Source: Pelagovum pacificum (GTDB taxonomy: Bacteria; Pseudomonadota; Alphaproteobacteria; Rhodobacterales; Rhodobacteraceae). Taken from it: a stretch of 64,000 nt of DNA. A program made the position numbers and the translations under genes. The notes beneath the pieces were generated by a model. It was not told the origin of the DNA and ran no database searches. It saw only the letters and a list, made by a program, of their open reading frames with translations. The stretch is from the NCBI RefSeq assembly GCF_016134045.1, contig NZ_CP065915.1, forward strand, positions 2,918,501 through 2,982,500, read 5' to 3'. This document shows, piece by piece, positions 44,752 through 53,365 of the stretch (position 1 is the first letter of the stretch; each line of letters begins with the position of its first letter).

Positions 44752-46224
44752 TCAACCTCCCGCGATCTGGCCGCTGGCAAAGGCCAGCATCGCGGCCGAT
44801 GATCGGATGGCATGACGCGCCTCGACCTCGGCGATCTGCGCATCATAGAGCAGGCGCAGCGCCGTATCGACCTCGCGCACTGTCAGCAACCCCTGATCGG
44901 CCATCGAGCGTGCGGCGTCATAGGTCACACGCGAGGTGCGGACCAGATCACCCGCCGCCTGATTGGCGGCCAAAGCCGCCTTCAGCGCCTCATAGGCGGC
45001 GATGATTTCACCCTCTGCGCTGCTGCGCAGGTATTCGGCCTGCGCCAGAGCGGCATTGTGGTCGGCCTGCGCCGCCTCAAGCCGCATGGCGCGGGCATTG
45101 CCGTCCCAGATCGGGATGTTCACGCCGACAAAGACCCCGCCGAAATCGCGGTCGCTGGCATGGTCCAGCCCGACCGGCACCCGGTCATCGCTCAGTTGCC
45201 CCGAGGTCCAGCGATGGCCGAGCGCGGCGCTGGCGACGATCTGCGGCCGGAACGAAGCCTCGACCAAGGCCACATTCGCCTCGCTGGCGCGGGCGCGGGC
45301 AAAGGCGGCCTGCAGATCGGGGCGGCGCGAGAGCGTATCGGCAAGGAAGCGGTCCAGCTCGGCCGGGGGCCGCGCGGGCAGGGCCAGCGTGTCGCCCGGA
45401 TTGATGCCGATGCGTGTCGCGGGCGACAGTCCGGTCAGGGTGGCCAGCCGGACGTTGGCGGCGGCGGTTTCCGCCTCGGCGCGGGTCAGGTCAAAGCGCG
45501 CCTGCGAGACCAGTTGCCCGGCCTGCGCCTCTTCGGTGACGGTCGCCAGCTCCTGCGCGCGCCGCGCCTGCGCCATGGCGGCGATCTCGTGCGCGGCGCT
45601 CAGACGGGCGCGCTGGATGCCCTCGCGCGCCTGCGCCGCCTGCAGGTCGTAATAGGCCTGCGTGACATTGTGGATCAGAAGTTGATGCACGCCGGTGAAG
45701 GCGACATTGGCGGCAAAGGACAGCTCTTCGGCCCCGGCGCGGGCAGCATCGCGGCGGCCAAAGTCGAACAAAAGCCAGCGGACCGAGACCGATGCCGTGG
45801 TCACTCCGATATCGCCGGTGACATTGCCCTGCGGCAAAAGCCCCAGCCCGTCCTCGATCCCCGCCCCTTCGGCACGCTGCCAGCCGGTGAGGATCTGCGC
45901 CGAGATCTGCGGCAGATAGCTCGCCTCGACCAGCCCGACCGCGGCGGCGGCCTGCCGCGTCCGCTCCCATGCGGCGCGGGTCTCGGGATTGTTGCGCTGC
46001 GCCATATCGATCAATGTCGCCAAGGCATAGGTCTGGCCGGGCTGCGCGCTTGGGCGCGGCGCGGCATCGGCCATGACCCGGCTGTCCGGGGCTAGCAGGA
46101 ACCCGCTCTGCCCCGGCGGCGGCGCATCAGGCGAGGCCGGGGCCAGCGACGCGGTATCCGGCGGCGCGCAGGCTGTCAGCATGACCAGCCCGCAGGCCAG
46201 AAGGGCATTATGCGGCTTGGACAT
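44752..46224 (-). CDS. Outer-membrane efflux lipoprotein (TolC/OprM family, MdtP-like)
   Basis: A 490-residue outer-membrane factor. The signal peptide ends in the lipobox LTAC, with Cys19 as lipid site. Two outer membrane efflux (OEP) repeats follow, with LIDMAQRNNPETRAAWERTRQ and FLADTLSRRPDLQAAFARARA at the starts of the coiled-coil helices. It forms the trimeric exit duct for the FUSC/HlyD complex encoded upstream. The ATG at 46224 overlaps the FUSC gene by 17 bases and has GAAGGAGG before it. Confidence 0.9.
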   Translation of the reverse strand: MSKPHNALLACGLVMLTACAPPDTASLAPASPDAPPPGQSGFLLAPDSRVMADAAPRPSAQPGQTYALATLIDMAQRNNPETRAAWERTRQAAAAVGLVEASYLPQISAQILTGWQRAEGAGIEDGLGLLPQGNVTGDIGVTTASVSVRWLLFDFGRRDAARAGAEELSFAANVAFTGVHQLLIHNVTQAYYDLQAAQAREGIQRARLSAAHEIAAMAQARRAQELATVTEEAQAGQLVSQARFDLTRAEAETAAANVRLATLTGLSPATRIGINPGDTLALPARPPAELDRFLADTLSRRPDLQAAFARARASEANVALVEASFRPQIVASAALGHRWTSGQLSDDRVPVGLDHASDRDFGGVFVGVNIPIWDGNARAMRLEAAQADHNAALAQAEYLRSSAEGEIIAAYEALKAALAANQAAGDLVRTSRVTYDAARSMADQGLLTVREVDTALRLLYDAQIAEVEARHAIRSSAAMLAFASGQIAGG

Positions 46225-47761
46225 GATCGCCCTCCTTCGCGTGGCTCTGTCTGAGATAAAAGTGCAGCTGAGCCGTGGCCTCGGCAAGTTCCTGCGCCAG
46301 CCCCGGTTGCCGCTCAAGGACGGCCAGCCCGGCCAGTCGCCGCGCGCGGGCCAGAGGTTCGCGCAGCCGCGCCACTTCACGGCCATTGGTGGCGGGCGGG
46401 TTTGATGCGAGGGCCGCAGACAATTCCGCCAAAGCCGCCTGCGCATCATCGCGCGCATGGACCGGCCAAAGTGCGGTGAAGACAAACCAGACAACCGCGC
46501 TGCCGAACAGGATGCCGATGATCCGGCTCAGGCTCGCGTCGATACTCGCCGGGGGTGAGAACCCGGCCAGCACTACCAGATAGAAGCAAAGCGCCATCTG
46601 CCATCCGGCATAGGACACCCGCTCGCCGCCCAAGGCGATCCAGGCTGCGACGAAGGTGACGGCGCCGGTGACGATCAGCAAATGGCCGATATCGGTCATC
46701 CACGGCATCAAAAGCGTCATCACCAGAATTCCGGCGACCGCGCCGATCAGGCAACCGATCAGCCGCAGGGCCAGCCGGTGATGCGTCTCGCCGCGCGAGC
46801 CGAGGGCCACATAGAACACAGTGATCATCGCCGTATGGATCGAAAAGAGGTTGAAGGCCGCGTAAAAGCCATAGGTGATCAGGACGGCGACAAGGCACTT
46901 CAGTGCGAAGCGCAGGTGGCGCGGATCGCTGAAGGCATCTGGCCGGAAGAGCGGCGCCTTCTCGGGCGCTGACGACCCGGAGGATGCGCGGGGAGCGGCA
47001 CCCGCCTCGGCCAGAGCCAGCCGGAAGTAGCTGTCGTCATCGGCGCGGGCGAGAGCCTCGGCATCGGCCCCCCGTGCCGCGCCAAGGATGCGGGCGAACT
47101 TCAACCACTCGTCGCTGCGCGCCAGCCCCTCGTCCAGAAGCCTCTGCGCCTCGGGCGTATGGGGCACGTCACTGGCGGCCTCTCGCCGTGCGATCTGGCG
47201 GCGCAACAGCACTTCGGGCCGGACACCGGCCAAAGCTGCCCAGACCGCCATCAGCCCCAGTGGCAGGACCAGCACCACCCACATCCAGCGCATCGCCTGC
47301 GACATGAGTTCTGGCACCGGGATCAGATCGACCAGCGTCAGCATGAAGGCAAAGACAAATCCCGCCGTCGCCGCCAGGGGACCAAGCCGGCTGGCCTGCG
47401 ACAGGAACATGCCGAGAAAGGCAAAGCCGGCGATGGCGGCCAGCCGCAGCATCGGATCGCCCATCACCGCATTCAAGAGGGGGATCGCCAGGAGGATCGC
47501 CAAAGTCGCGGCGGCGCTCAGCCGGACAGCGGTCATGATGCTGTCACCTGCGTTGTCGCGGTGGGCGAAGAACAGGATATAGCAGGAGAGCGCCGCCTCG
47601 GGCACCCGCATCGCCATGGCGAGAAACACCGTCACCATCACCAGCCCGGTCAGGGTCAATGCCCCGCGCAGCCGATCCGCCCGATCCTCGCGCGCGATGC
47701 GTTCTGCGAATGTCTCGGGCGGGGTGGTGATGGCAGGGGCAATGGCGGTGGCAACGCTCAT
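46208..47761 (-). CDS. FUSC-family inner-membrane efflux protein (MdtO-like)
   Basis: A 517-residue inner-membrane protein of the fusaric acid resistance family. Two bundles of transmembrane helices (about residues 35-185 and 300-430) flank a cytoplasmic region, and YGFYAAFNLFSIHTAMITVFYVALGSRGE is split across the second bundle start. It drives export of aromatic acids or related compounds with the HlyD-type adaptor. Its ATG at 47761 overlaps the adaptor stop by ATGA. Confidence 0.88.
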   Translation of the reverse strand: MSVATAIAPAITTPPETFAERIAREDRADRLRGALTLTGLVMVTVFLAMAMRVPEAALSCYILFFAHRDNAGDSIMTAVRLSAAATLAILLAIPLLNAVMGDPMLRLAAIAGFAFLGMFLSQASRLGPLAATAGFVFAFMLTLVDLIPVPELMSQAMRWMWVVLVLPLGLMAVWAALAGVRPEVLLRRQIARREAASDVPHTPEAQRLLDEGLARSDEWLKFARILGAARGADAEALARADDDSYFRLALAEAGAAPRASSGSSAPEKAPLFRPDAFSDPRHLRFALKCLVAVLITYGFYAAFNLFSIHTAMITVFYVALGSRGETHHRLALRLIGCLIGAVAGILVMTLLMPWMTDIGHLLIVTGAVTFVAAWIALGGERVSYAGWQMALCFYLVVLAGFSPPASIDASLSRIIGILFGSAVVWFVFTALWPVHARDDAQAALAELSAALASNPPATNGREVARLREPLARARRLAGLAVLERQPGLAQELAEATAQLHFYLRQSHAKEGDHVQAA

Positions 47762-49047
47762 TGGCCGGTGCCGCTTTCCCCGACCGCGCCTTCCTCTGGC
47801 CCGATGATGCGGACCGAGACCGAAGCGCCCAGCCGCACCAGCCCTTCCGGCGGATGCTCCAGCTCGATCTCGACCGGAAAGCGGCGGGCGGCGCGCACCC
47901 AGTCCAGCTTGCTGGCGACCAAGGGCAGGCCCAAAAGCTGCGCCTCTTCCGAGGACCGCACGCCCCAGCCGATGCCACCGACCACGCCCTCGATCATCAG
48001 ATCCGGCGCGGCCAGCAGGAACACCCGCGCCCGGTCGCCGATGCGGATGTTCGGCAGGTCGGTTTCGCGGAACAAGGCGCTTACCCGCCAATGGCTGTCG
48101 TCGATCAGCGAGAACAGCGTGACGCCCGAGACCACGAATTCGCCCGCCGTGAGCGTCATCCCCGCCAGCACACCGTCGGTCGGGGCACGCACCTCGGTGC
48201 TGCGCAGGTTGCGCTCGGCCAAAGCAACCGAGGCGCGGGCGACATCGACCTGTGCGCGGCGGGTGTCCAGCGTGCCGACAAAGGCGTCTGTCCCCTGCGC
48301 ATGGCTTTGCGACTGCGCCAAGGTGACCGTGGCATCGCGCAAGGCGGTCCGCGCGGCATCGACCTCTTGCGCAGTGACATAGCCCTGCGCCAGCAAGGGT
48401 TCGAGCCGGTTCAAGGTCTGCTGCGCCAGTTCCAGATTGGCGGTGGCGCGCTCGATCTGGCTGTTGGCGACATCGGCGTTGGATTGTTGCAGCGCCAGAT
48501 TGCCCTCGCCCTGCCGCAGCTCGGACTCTGCCGCGGCCAATGCCGCGCGCGCCTGATCGAGTTCCAGTTGATAGGGCTCGGGGTCGATGCGGAACAGCAG
48601 ATCACCTGCGGCGACCCTGGCGCTTTCGCTGACGGCGACCTCGATCACCAGACCGGGCACGATGGCGGAAATGCCGGTGACCGGGGCACTGATCTCAGCG
48701 GCATCGGTCGAGGGGTGGCTGGCCGATTGCCGCCATGCCCAGACGGCGGCAGCGGCGGCGGCGAGAGCCGTCACGAGGACCACAAGGCGAAGGATAGCGC
48801 CGACCCAGGGGCGCGGAACTGGCGAAGGCGTCTCCGACCGTGACGGCGTGACCTCCGCCGATTGAGACGGCGAAGCCCGGCCATCATCCTGATCCGTCGA
48901 TACGGCAGGACCGGCACTGACCTCGGGCGGGTGCTCCACGGGGTCCGGAAGTGCAGTGCCGGCAACACCCTTGCTATCAGCTGTGGCATTTGCCTCCGGC
49001 ACCGGAGCGGTGACCTGCGGCTTGGGCTCGTCCTGCGCGGCGCTCAT
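47758..49047 (-). CDS. HlyD-family periplasmic adaptor (MdtN-like)
   Basis: A 429-residue membrane-fusion protein. The first 80 residues are hydrophilic and rich in Pro, Ala, Ser and acidic residues, unusually long for the family. One transmembrane helix follows (about 85-108), then a biotinyl-lipoyl-like domain (ISAPVTGISAIVPG ... VRAPTDGVLAG) split by a long coiled-coil hairpin (about 160-260), and a beta-barrel. It links the FUSC protein to the outer-membrane duct. The ATG at 49047 has GGGAG upstream. Confidence 0.88.
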   Translation of the reverse strand: MSAAQDEPKPQVTAPVPEANATADSKGVAGTALPDPVEHPPEVSAGPAVSTDQDDGRASPSQSAEVTPSRSETPSPVPRPWVGAILRLVVLVTALAAAAAAVWAWRQSASHPSTDAAEISAPVTGISAIVPGLVIEVAVSESARVAAGDLLFRIDPEPYQLELDQARAALAAAESELRQGEGNLALQQSNADVANSQIERATANLELAQQTLNRLEPLLAQGYVTAQEVDAARTALRDATVTLAQSQSHAQGTDAFVGTLDTRRAQVDVARASVALAERNLRSTEVRAPTDGVLAGMTLTAGEFVVSGVTLFSLIDDSHWRVSALFRETDLPNIRIGDRARVFLLAAPDLMIEGVVGGIGWGVRSSEEAQLLGLPLVASKLDWVRAARRFPVEIELEHPPEGLVRLGASVSVRIIGPEEGAVGESGTGQ

Positions 49048-49262
49048 CCATAGCTCCCGATCCAGAGGTAATTCATGCCGATACCGGCCAAGAGGGCCAC
49101 GGCGGGATAGAAGACGGCGGCGGCTGGCAGATGCCGCGACAGGCCAGTCAGCACGAGGGTCTCGCGCAGGATCAGCGCCACACCGACCCCGGCCAGCGCC
49201 GCAAAGATCCAGACCGGAAAGGACGAGCCGAACAGGCCGATGATGGTCGCGCGCGGGGTCAT
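49044..49262 (-). CDS. Small membrane protein of efflux operon (YtcA-like position)
   Basis: A 72-residue protein with two transmembrane segments (about residues 14-34 and 45-65) and little else. It overlaps the adaptor gene by ATGA. E. coli has the same order in ytcA-mdtN-mdtO-mdtP, where a small envelope protein precedes the pump, so this is the equivalent position; the sequence link is not certain. Confidence 0.75.
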   Translation of the reverse strand: MTPRATIIGLFGSSFPVWIFAALAGVGVALILRETLVLTGLSRHLPAAAVFYPAVALLAGIGMNYLWIGSYG

Positions 49263-49363
49263 CTGGCACCTCCAAACATGGTCTTAGCCGTTGTCCGTCG
49301 TCGAATGATTTGGAACAGCCGCGCTGATTTTGTAGCGGATGGCTTGGGCTCATCGGTTTCAGG

Positions 49364-50265
49364 CTATGCCACTTGACGCTGGTGGCTCAAGCGGCGGTTT
49401 TGGATGGTCTGCTGTTTGATGCGCCTCCTTTCAGCCAAGATGGTTTCACCGCGACCAAAGTAGACGTCAGCTGGGGTTAGGTTGCTGATGCTCTCGTGGT
49501 AGCGATTGTTGTTGTAGTGATCGATGAAGGCGGCGATGGCTGCTTCGAGTTCGCCCTCGAGGAAGTAGTTTTCCAGCAAGATGCGGTTCTTCAGGGTCTG
49601 GTGCCATCTTTCGATCTTTCCCTGTGTCTGGGGGTGCATTGGTGCGCCGCGAATGTGCTTCATGCCTTTGTCTTCGAGATATTCTGCCAGATCAGCAGCG
49701 ATGTAAGACGAGCCATTATCGCTGAGCAGCCTGGGTTTGTGCAGAACCTTGGCGCTGACGCAGCCTGACGCTGCCAAAGCGATGTCGAGCGTGTCGGTGA
49801 CATCCACGGCCCGCATGTTGCCGCATAGCTTCCAGCCGATGACATAGCGGGAGTAGTCGTCGAGGATCGTGGACAGGTAGAACCAGCCCCAGCCGACGAC
49901 TTTCAGATAGGTGAAGTCAGTCTGCCACATCTGGTTTGGCGCCGTAGTCTTGTCTTTGAACTCATCGGCCGCCTTGATGACGATGTAGGCCGGGCTGGTG
50001 ATGAGGTCGTGCGATTTGAGCAGCCGGTAGACAGAAGCCTCTGAGACAAAATACTTTTCTGTGTCAGTGAACCGGACCGCCAGTTCGCGCGGCGACAGCT
50101 CGGGCTCCTCAAGCGCCAGCGCCACGATCCGATCCCGAACCGCATCGGGGATGCGGTTCCAGACCCGGGAAGGGGAAGATGGCCTGTCCTCCAACCCCTC
50201 GGGCCCATGTTCGACGAAGCGATCATACCACCGGTAAAACGTGGTGGGTGGGATGCCGATCTTGG
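49364..50265 (-). pseudogene. IS3/IS481-type transposase, N-terminally truncated
   Basis: About 300 codons of a DDE transposase with an rve core. The acidic triad is visible as WQTDFTYLK, LLSDNGSSY and GKIERWHQT. Its helix-turn-helix region begins in the middle (LAKIGIPPTTFYRWYDRF), at the CTAG where the IS5 element at 50270 joins. The missing N-terminal part is not found on the far side of that element, so the insertion was accompanied by a deletion or rearrangement. Confidence 0.85.
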
Positions 50266-50329
50266 CTAGGACGTGTTGACAAAAGGGATTCACATCGGGC
50301 TTTGATCATGATTCAAGCTGGTATCTGCG

Positions 50330-50761
50330 ATGGAGGCCAGTTTGGCACGAGCCCTTATGTCGGACGAGGAATGGGCGTTCTTTGAGCGCTTCATCTTCGC
50401 TGTCCGCGCCCCGAACGGGCGCAAACCCACCAACCACCGCCTCGTTCTTGATGGAATTTTCTGGATTGCCCGAACCGGGGCACCATGGCGCGATCTTCCC
50501 GGGGAGTTCGGCAAATGGTCGAGCGTCTATCGGCAATTCCGGCGCTGGACGTTGGCAGGGCTCTGGGAGGACATCATGGAGGCCCTGAACCAGAGCGGAT
50601 CCGTGCCAAGTGCCCTGCAGATGATCGACAGCACCGTGATCCGCGCCCACCATCAGGCAGCGGGCGCTAAAGGGGGACTCCGCGACAGGGTTTCGGCCGT
50701 TCTCGAGGTGGCTTTACGACCAAGATCCACCTCCTCGTCAATGCACACGGGCTTCCCATGA
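50330..50761 (+). CDS. IS5/IS427-group transposase, frame A
   Basis: A 143-codon frame with the DUF4096-type N-terminal region (SDEEWAFFERFI; WIARTGAPWRDLPGEFG) and the first catalytic aspartate in MIDSTVIRAHHQAAGAKGG. After AAAGGGGG near 50671 the frame loses resemblance, while the -1 frame continues as GRSRGGFTTKIHLLVNAHG. A programmed -1 frameshift therefore makes the full transposase. Confidence 0.88.
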   Translation: MEASLARALMSDEEWAFFERFIFAVRAPNGRKPTNHRLVLDGIFWIARTGAPWRDLPGEFGKWSSVYRQFRRWTLAGLWEDIMEALNQSGSVPSALQMIDSTVIRAHHQAAGAKGGLRDRVSAVLEVALRPRSTSSSMHTGFP

Positions 50762-51117
50762 GGACAGAGATTACGCCAGGCCAGACGTCAGACTATCTCG
50801 GCTTCGATCTGGTGATGGCGGATAATCTGCCCCGCCCGAGTGTGCTGCTCGCGGATCGCGGCTACGATGCAGACAAGATCAGAGACGGCATGGAGGGGCG
50901 CAACGTCCTGCCCGTGATACCGATGCGCAAGTCTCGCAAGAAGCGGATTGGTGTCGATCGCTCCCTGTATCGCCTGCGTAATCTGGTCGAACGCTGCTTC
51001 AACAAACTCAAAAACGCCAGGCGTGTCGCGACCCGCTACGACAAAACCGCGGAAAGCTTCCTCGGCTTCAATGACATCACGTCGATCCGTCTCTGGATTC
51101 GCCATTTGTCAACATGA
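50758..51117 (+). CDS. IS5/IS427-group transposase, frame B
   Basis: A 119-codon frame carrying the rest of the DDE core: LADRGYDADKIRDGM with the second aspartate and LRNLVERCFNKLKNARRVATRYDK with the catalytic glutamate. It overlaps frame A by ATGA but its homology starts earlier, at the -1 frameshift point about 80 bases upstream. Confidence 0.88.
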   Translation: MRTEITPGQTSDYLGFDLVMADNLPRPSVLLADRGYDADKIRDGMEGRNVLPVIPMRKSRKKRIGVDRSLYRLRNLVERCFNKLKNARRVATRYDKTAESFLGFNDITSIRLWIRHLST

Positions 51118-51122
51118 CCTAG

Positions 51123-51403
51123 AACCAGCAGCTTCAAGGGGTTTGAACACTATGATGCCAGTTTGACTTCAATCCCAAGCCCTCGGGGCGGCGGCTGCGG
51201 CATCTCGGGCGCGGCGTTGCTCCAGCGTGCAGGGCGAGGTGGCTATCGCGAGGCGGAACTGGCCCGGATGGACTGACCTGCCATCGTCGAACTGCAGCGA
51301 ATACTTGCCGCTCGTTGATAGCGTGGATCAGTGAACCGGGTCCGGCTATAAGCCGCGGCCGAGGCGTCTGGCGCTTCCTCAAGGGTGTCGTTCGGTCCAG
51401 GTT
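51123..51403. other. Non-coding stretch between IS5 and prophage lysis genes
   Basis: 281 bases without a supported gene. An 82-codon minus-strand frame is present but has no resemblance to any family. The left prophage end may have been removed by the insertion sequences, since no integrase or attachment repeat is seen here. Confidence 0.4.
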
Positions 51404-51649
51404 TCAGCGGCACGCCCGTGCCTGATCGCGCAACACGGCATAATCGCCCAGCATCCGCGCAATCACAGAGCCCTCTGGCGTCGCCGTAACCTCCACTGCC
51501 GCTCGCTCCTGTTCAGCATGGCTGTACTCTACCACCGGCGGACAAGGTCCCGCCGCCTCAGAACCGCCCATCGCGCAGGCGGTGAGCCAGAGCATCCCGA
51601 TCAGCAGGGCGGTTGGCCGCGGCGTCAAGCATTTGCCGATTGATCGCAT
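51404..51649 (-). CDS. Rz1-like outer-membrane spanin lipoprotein
   Basis: An 81-residue lipoprotein. A leader of about 27 residues ends in LWLTAC, after which the mature part starts AMGGSE and is rich in proline and charged residues. It starts inside the inner spanin gene, in another frame, with 92 bases of overlap (51558-51649). This nested layout is the hallmark of Rz/Rz1 pairs, which fuse the inner and outer membranes in the last step of host lysis. Confidence 0.75.
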   Translation of the reverse strand: MRSIGKCLTPRPTALLIGMLWLTACAMGGSEAAGPCPPVVEYSHAEQERAAVEVTATPEGSVIARMLGDYAVLRDQARACR

Positions 51650-51815
51650 CGTTTCTCTCCCGTGTCTCAAGTTGCTCAAAAGCACGCCCGGCGCGCTCGC
51701 CTGCGCGGCGAAGGTTAAAGGTGAACAGGGCGACGGTGAGTGTCGCGAGCGCGACTCCCACCAGGCGTCGCGTTGCTGGCCGGGCGAGGCGCGCGGCCAA
51801 AATCTCGGCACCCAT
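51558..51815 (-). CDS. Rz-like inner-membrane spanin
   Basis: An 85-residue protein with one N-terminal transmembrane helix (VGVALATLTVALFTF) followed by a charged, helical periplasmic part (RRAGERAGRAFEQLETRERN) likely to form a coiled coil. Its start shares one base with the endolysin stop codon. It works with the Rz1-like lipoprotein nested in its 3' part. Confidence 0.75.
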   Translation of the reverse strand: MGAEILAARLARPATRRLVGVALATLTVALFTFNLRRAGERAGRAFEQLETRERNDAINRQMLDAAANRPADRDALAHRLRDGRF

Positions 51816-52489
51816 CAGCGCCGCCCCCGCTTCCAGTCATCGAGCCGCGCCCAGACCGCGACCGCGATGCCGCCGAGAGCCACCGCGATGAACACCCAGC
51901 GGAGCGTATCGAGATACGGGACCAGCGGCAGGATTGCGGTCTGAGTTTCGGCCAAGACGCTTTGCGCAACCTCGACCCCCGCTGCGCCCAGCGTCGCGAC
52001 GCCTGCCGCGCCACCGCCTTTCATCGTGCGGCTGTCGACCAGTGCCTCGCGAGCGAGCGGGGTTTCCGCCGCGAACGCCGTCGCCCGGACCGGGAACCGC
52101 TCGCCCCATTGCCGTGCCGGGCCGAGGTCGACATGGATGAACCCCGAGCGCGGATAGAAGCCGAAGCCGAGGAACCCCACCTCGCGCGCCGCAGCCTCGA
52201 AGGCTGCCGGGTTGTGGTTTGACATGGCGATGTCGAAGGCAGCGCCGTCGAGGTGTTTCGAGCGGGTCGCGCCGCCGACGGCGCTGTTGTGTTCAGGGCT
52301 GCGATAAGCGGACCGGACAATGAGCGGCTTGCCCAGCCGGTCGCGCAGCGCCTGCAGCTTGTCGAGCGCCGGCTCGTTGATCAGCAGCTTACCGGTGCCC
52401 CTGCAGGCGATCTCGGCGGGGGAGAAGTTCGGCCAGCGCCAGGCGCTCTCCGGCACGTCGCGCCAGTGGCGGTGGAAGGTAGTAGTCAT
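51815..52489 (-). CDS. M15-family endolysin with C-terminal membrane segment
   Basis: A 224-residue peptidoglycan peptidase. The M15 domain (about residues 1-130) has the zinc motif SKHLDGAAFDIA and the second histidine in GFIHVDLG. The C-terminal 60 residues hold a glycine-rich segment and a transmembrane helix (LRWVFIAVALGGIAVAVWA), so the enzyme is membrane-anchored; no separate classical holin gene is visible. The ATG at 52489 has CGGAGGA upstream. An intrinsic terminator stands just before it. Confidence 0.85.
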   Translation of the reverse strand: MTTTFHRHWRDVPESAWRWPNFSPAEIACRGTGKLLINEPALDKLQALRDRLGKPLIVRSAYRSPEHNSAVGGATRSKHLDGAAFDIAMSNHNPAAFEAAAREVGFLGFGFYPRSGFIHVDLGPARQWGERFPVRATAFAAETPLAREALVDSRTMKGGGAAGVATLGAAGVEVAQSVLAETQTAILPLVPYLDTLRWVFIAVALGGIAVAVWARLDDWKRGRR

Positions 52490-52501
52490 GGGGGTCCTCC
52501 G

Positions 52502-52530
52502 AAAACGAAAAACCCGCCTCGAAGGCGGGT
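52502..52530 (-). terminator. Intrinsic terminator before endolysin gene
   Basis: On the minus strand a perfect 7-bp stem ACCCGCC/GGCGGGT with a five-base loop is followed by TTTTTCGTTTT. It lies between the DUF6127 gene and the endolysin gene, so lysis gene transcription would need read-through or antitermination. Confidence 0.85.
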
Positions 52531-52563
52531 CATTGCGGGCTGATGAATGGGGATAGGGAGCGG

Positions 52564-52851
52564 CTACGGGCTACCGCCGAAGATCTTGAGCTTGATCGCG
52601 ATCCCGGCCAGCAGCGCCAGCATGACGGCGGTGGTGATCATGCGGACGGCGGTCTGCATGGCGGTGCGGCGCACCAGGCGGATGCAGTCCACCAGCGAGC
52701 GCAGATCGCGGATGTCGAGCGCGGCCTCGTCGCCGTCGAGGCCGACATCGGCGAGAGCGCGCTTCGCGCCTTCCTCTGCCGCCCGCGTCAGGATCGCCTC
52801 GAGCTCGGCGTCGGGCATGCGGACGTAGCCCTCGGATCGGGGTGGGTTCAT
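52564..52851 (-). CDS. DUF6127-type membrane protein, holin-like
   Basis: A 95-residue protein of the DUF6127 type. A helical acidic N-terminal part (MPDAELEAILTRAAEEGA) is followed by one C-terminal transmembrane helix (ITTAVMLALLAGIAIKL). A single helix beside lysis genes suggests a holin or holin partner, although no function is established. Its leader GGAGGACCC is the same as that of the endolysin gene. Confidence 0.75.
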   Translation of the reverse strand: MNPPRSEGYVRMPDAELEAILTRAAEEGAKRALADVGLDGDEAALDIRDLRSLVDCIRLVRRTAMQTAVRMITTAVMLALLAGIAIKLKIFGGSP

Positions 52852-52871
52852 CAGGGTCCTCCTTCCGCCGC

Positions 52872-53363
52872 TCAGCCGATCTTGCAGCCCCAGAAGGACG
52901 TGTGATCGGCGGCGAACTAACCGTCCGCTACCAGGAAATACCTCTGCAGCTCGACGGTATCGCCCGCCGTCAGCGGGACCATGGTCTGATGCCAGATCGC
53001 GGTGGCGAGCGAGACGTGGGTGGCGGAGATTTCACCAAGGGAGCCGCGGATTTCGGTCGTGCCGTTCAGGACGAGCTGCCCGCAAATTCAGGCAGTCGTG
53101 CTGGCGTTGACCTTGTAGAGCAGCGTTGCGCCGAAGAGGTAGGTGCCGTCGACCGGGCGCCACGAAATGGTTGTTCGCGGCGTCGAAGGCCCCCTGAGCG
53201 TTATGGTCAGTGTTGTTGAGGCCGATCTTCGTCCAGGTCCCGACGCCGACATAGTTGTCGTAGCTGGTGTACGTCTTGACGCGCGGCAGCCGGGGCTGAT
53301 CGACGATCCCGTTAGCGTTGTCGACGCTGAGCCAGTCGAAAAGGTGCTGACGTCGGCCGAGCC
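52872..53363 (-). pseudogene. Decayed phage tail-type protein
   Basis: Fragments of one protein lie in different frames: NNTDHNAQGAFDAANNHF then VDGTYLFGATLLYKVNAST one base out of phase (an extra G near 53150), then GQLVLNGTTEIRGSLGE in yet another phase after 53088, VELQRYFLVADG, an in-frame TAG at 52917-52919, and FAADHTSFWGCKIG to a TGA. The pattern recalls a C1q-like or tail-tip beta domain. Its 5' part is cut off by the recombinase gene. Confidence 0.7.
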
Positions 53364-53365
53364 AC

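Larger units (their letters stand above)
50270..51118 (+). mobile_element. Complete IS5-family (IS427-group) insertion sequence
   Basis: An element of about 849 bases bounded by CTAG at 50266-50269 and 51119-51122. The ends form imperfect terminal repeats: the left reads CGTGTTGACAAA after two bases and the right, reversed, CATGTTGACAAA. It carries two overlapping frames for one transposase. The target sequence CTAG is typical of the IS427 group. It interrupts a DDE transposase on its left and borders the prophage on its right. Confidence 0.88.

Noticed and set aside
51134..51382. An 82-codon minus-strand frame between IS5 and the spanin genes
   Set aside because: Composition and lack of similarity suggest chance; no ribosome site.
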